From assembly GCF_932526225.1 (NCBI RefSeq), contig NC_064042.1, positions 12,225,040-12,289,039 on the forward strand: a stretch of DNA of 64,000 bases, given 5' to 3'. The stretch comes from Nematostella vectensis (taxonomy: Eukaryota; Cnidaria; Anthozoa; Actiniaria; Edwardsiidae). Below the pieces are notes generated by a model, which ran no database searches, had not been told where the DNA came from, and saw only the letters and a list, made by a program, of their open reading frames with translations. How positions within the stretch are numbered: position 1 is the first letter of the stretch; the number at the start of each line of letters is the position of its first letter. Positions 63,603 to 64,000 of the stretch are shown here, one piece after another. Both the position numbers and the translations under genes were made by a program.

Positions 63603-64000
63603 GTAAGTAAATTGTGTATATAAGATGTTATTAAATCATTTAGCTAAACAATAAAAAGTAGATCTTGAAGGTTTAATTATGTTAAGTGAATCAATGAATA
63701 AAGATTATCAAAATAAGCATAAGCTTTCATTTAAAATCAGTACTGTTTTTCAATGTTTTGGATTCATAAAAAGCGGGACATGGAGGGTTTCAAGCCCTTT
63801 TTTCCCGAATGCCTTTCAGCCTTATCAGATTAGCCTTTTTTCGTAAAAAAAAATTCATTCACTGAAAAATTTTACCCGACACTCCGACACGCGCTTTGTA
63901 GATTTGTCGCAGGGTAGATTTGTATTCCTTTCTACTACAATAATAATACTTCAATGAACGTATCTCATGGATAAATAACATCATACTTTCTATGTGATCT

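Overview
The window is animal nuclear DNA. Genes are split by GT-AG introns whose phases agree across exons, and the proteins are animal families: lysocardiolipin acyltransferase, mitochondrial ribosomal protein L17, a Patched-domain protein and a CD38-type ADP-ribosyl cyclase. The AT-rich intergenic DNA carries short inverted-repeat transposons and very long minisatellites. An anthozoan cnidarian such as a sea anemone would fit, but the species cannot be proved from this sequence.

Layout. 0.4-6.7 kb (+): a five-exon gene for a 165-residue two-TM protein. It is spliced in frame, across a single TGA, into a long ORF with a duplicated ~120-residue domain and a C-terminal cysteine-protease-like domain that carries a one-base frameshift. 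8.7-13.2 kb (-): a decayed ADP-ribosyl cyclase gene. 9.0-10.8 kb: a 40-bp minisatellite in its last intron. 13.5-16 kb: diverged repeats and a MITE. 16.2-26.2 kb (-): MRPL17, whose intron holds a 92-bp array, an unidentified coding exon and several inverted-repeat elements. 27.1-39.0 kb (+): LCLAT1-like acyltransferase, with a 51/54-bp array in intron 1 and a 56-bp array in intron 2. 39.7-45.7 kb (-): a complete PTCHD3-like Patched-family gene of 909 residues. 48.8-61.9 kb (+): a twelve-exon gene for a giant protein of about 3,500 residues.

The giant protein is the main discovery. Its first exon (5.76 kb, no stop) reads without a break from a 12-TM Patched/RND-like module into polyketide synthase KS, AT and DH domains. 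Later exons add a weak ER, a KR, an ACP, a thioesterase with a Cys nucleophile and a PH-like C-terminus. The order is Patched/RND-KS-AT-DH-ER-KR-ACP-TE-PH. The acidic residues that power transport in TM4 and TM10 are present in the neighbouring Patched gene but missing in the fused module. This suggests a membrane anchor, lipid sensor or passive conduit rather than an active pump. The two genes are divergent (head to head, about 3 kb apart), so the fused module may come from a local duplication.

A second theme is minisatellite growth in introns: every large array lies inside a gene's intron. In LCLAT1 the 56-bp unit contains the intron 2 splice acceptor and the first bases of exon 3, so about 40 decoy acceptors precede the real one. 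Several reading-frame breaks sit in homopolymers and would each be cured by one extra base, so part of the apparent decay may be base-calling error.
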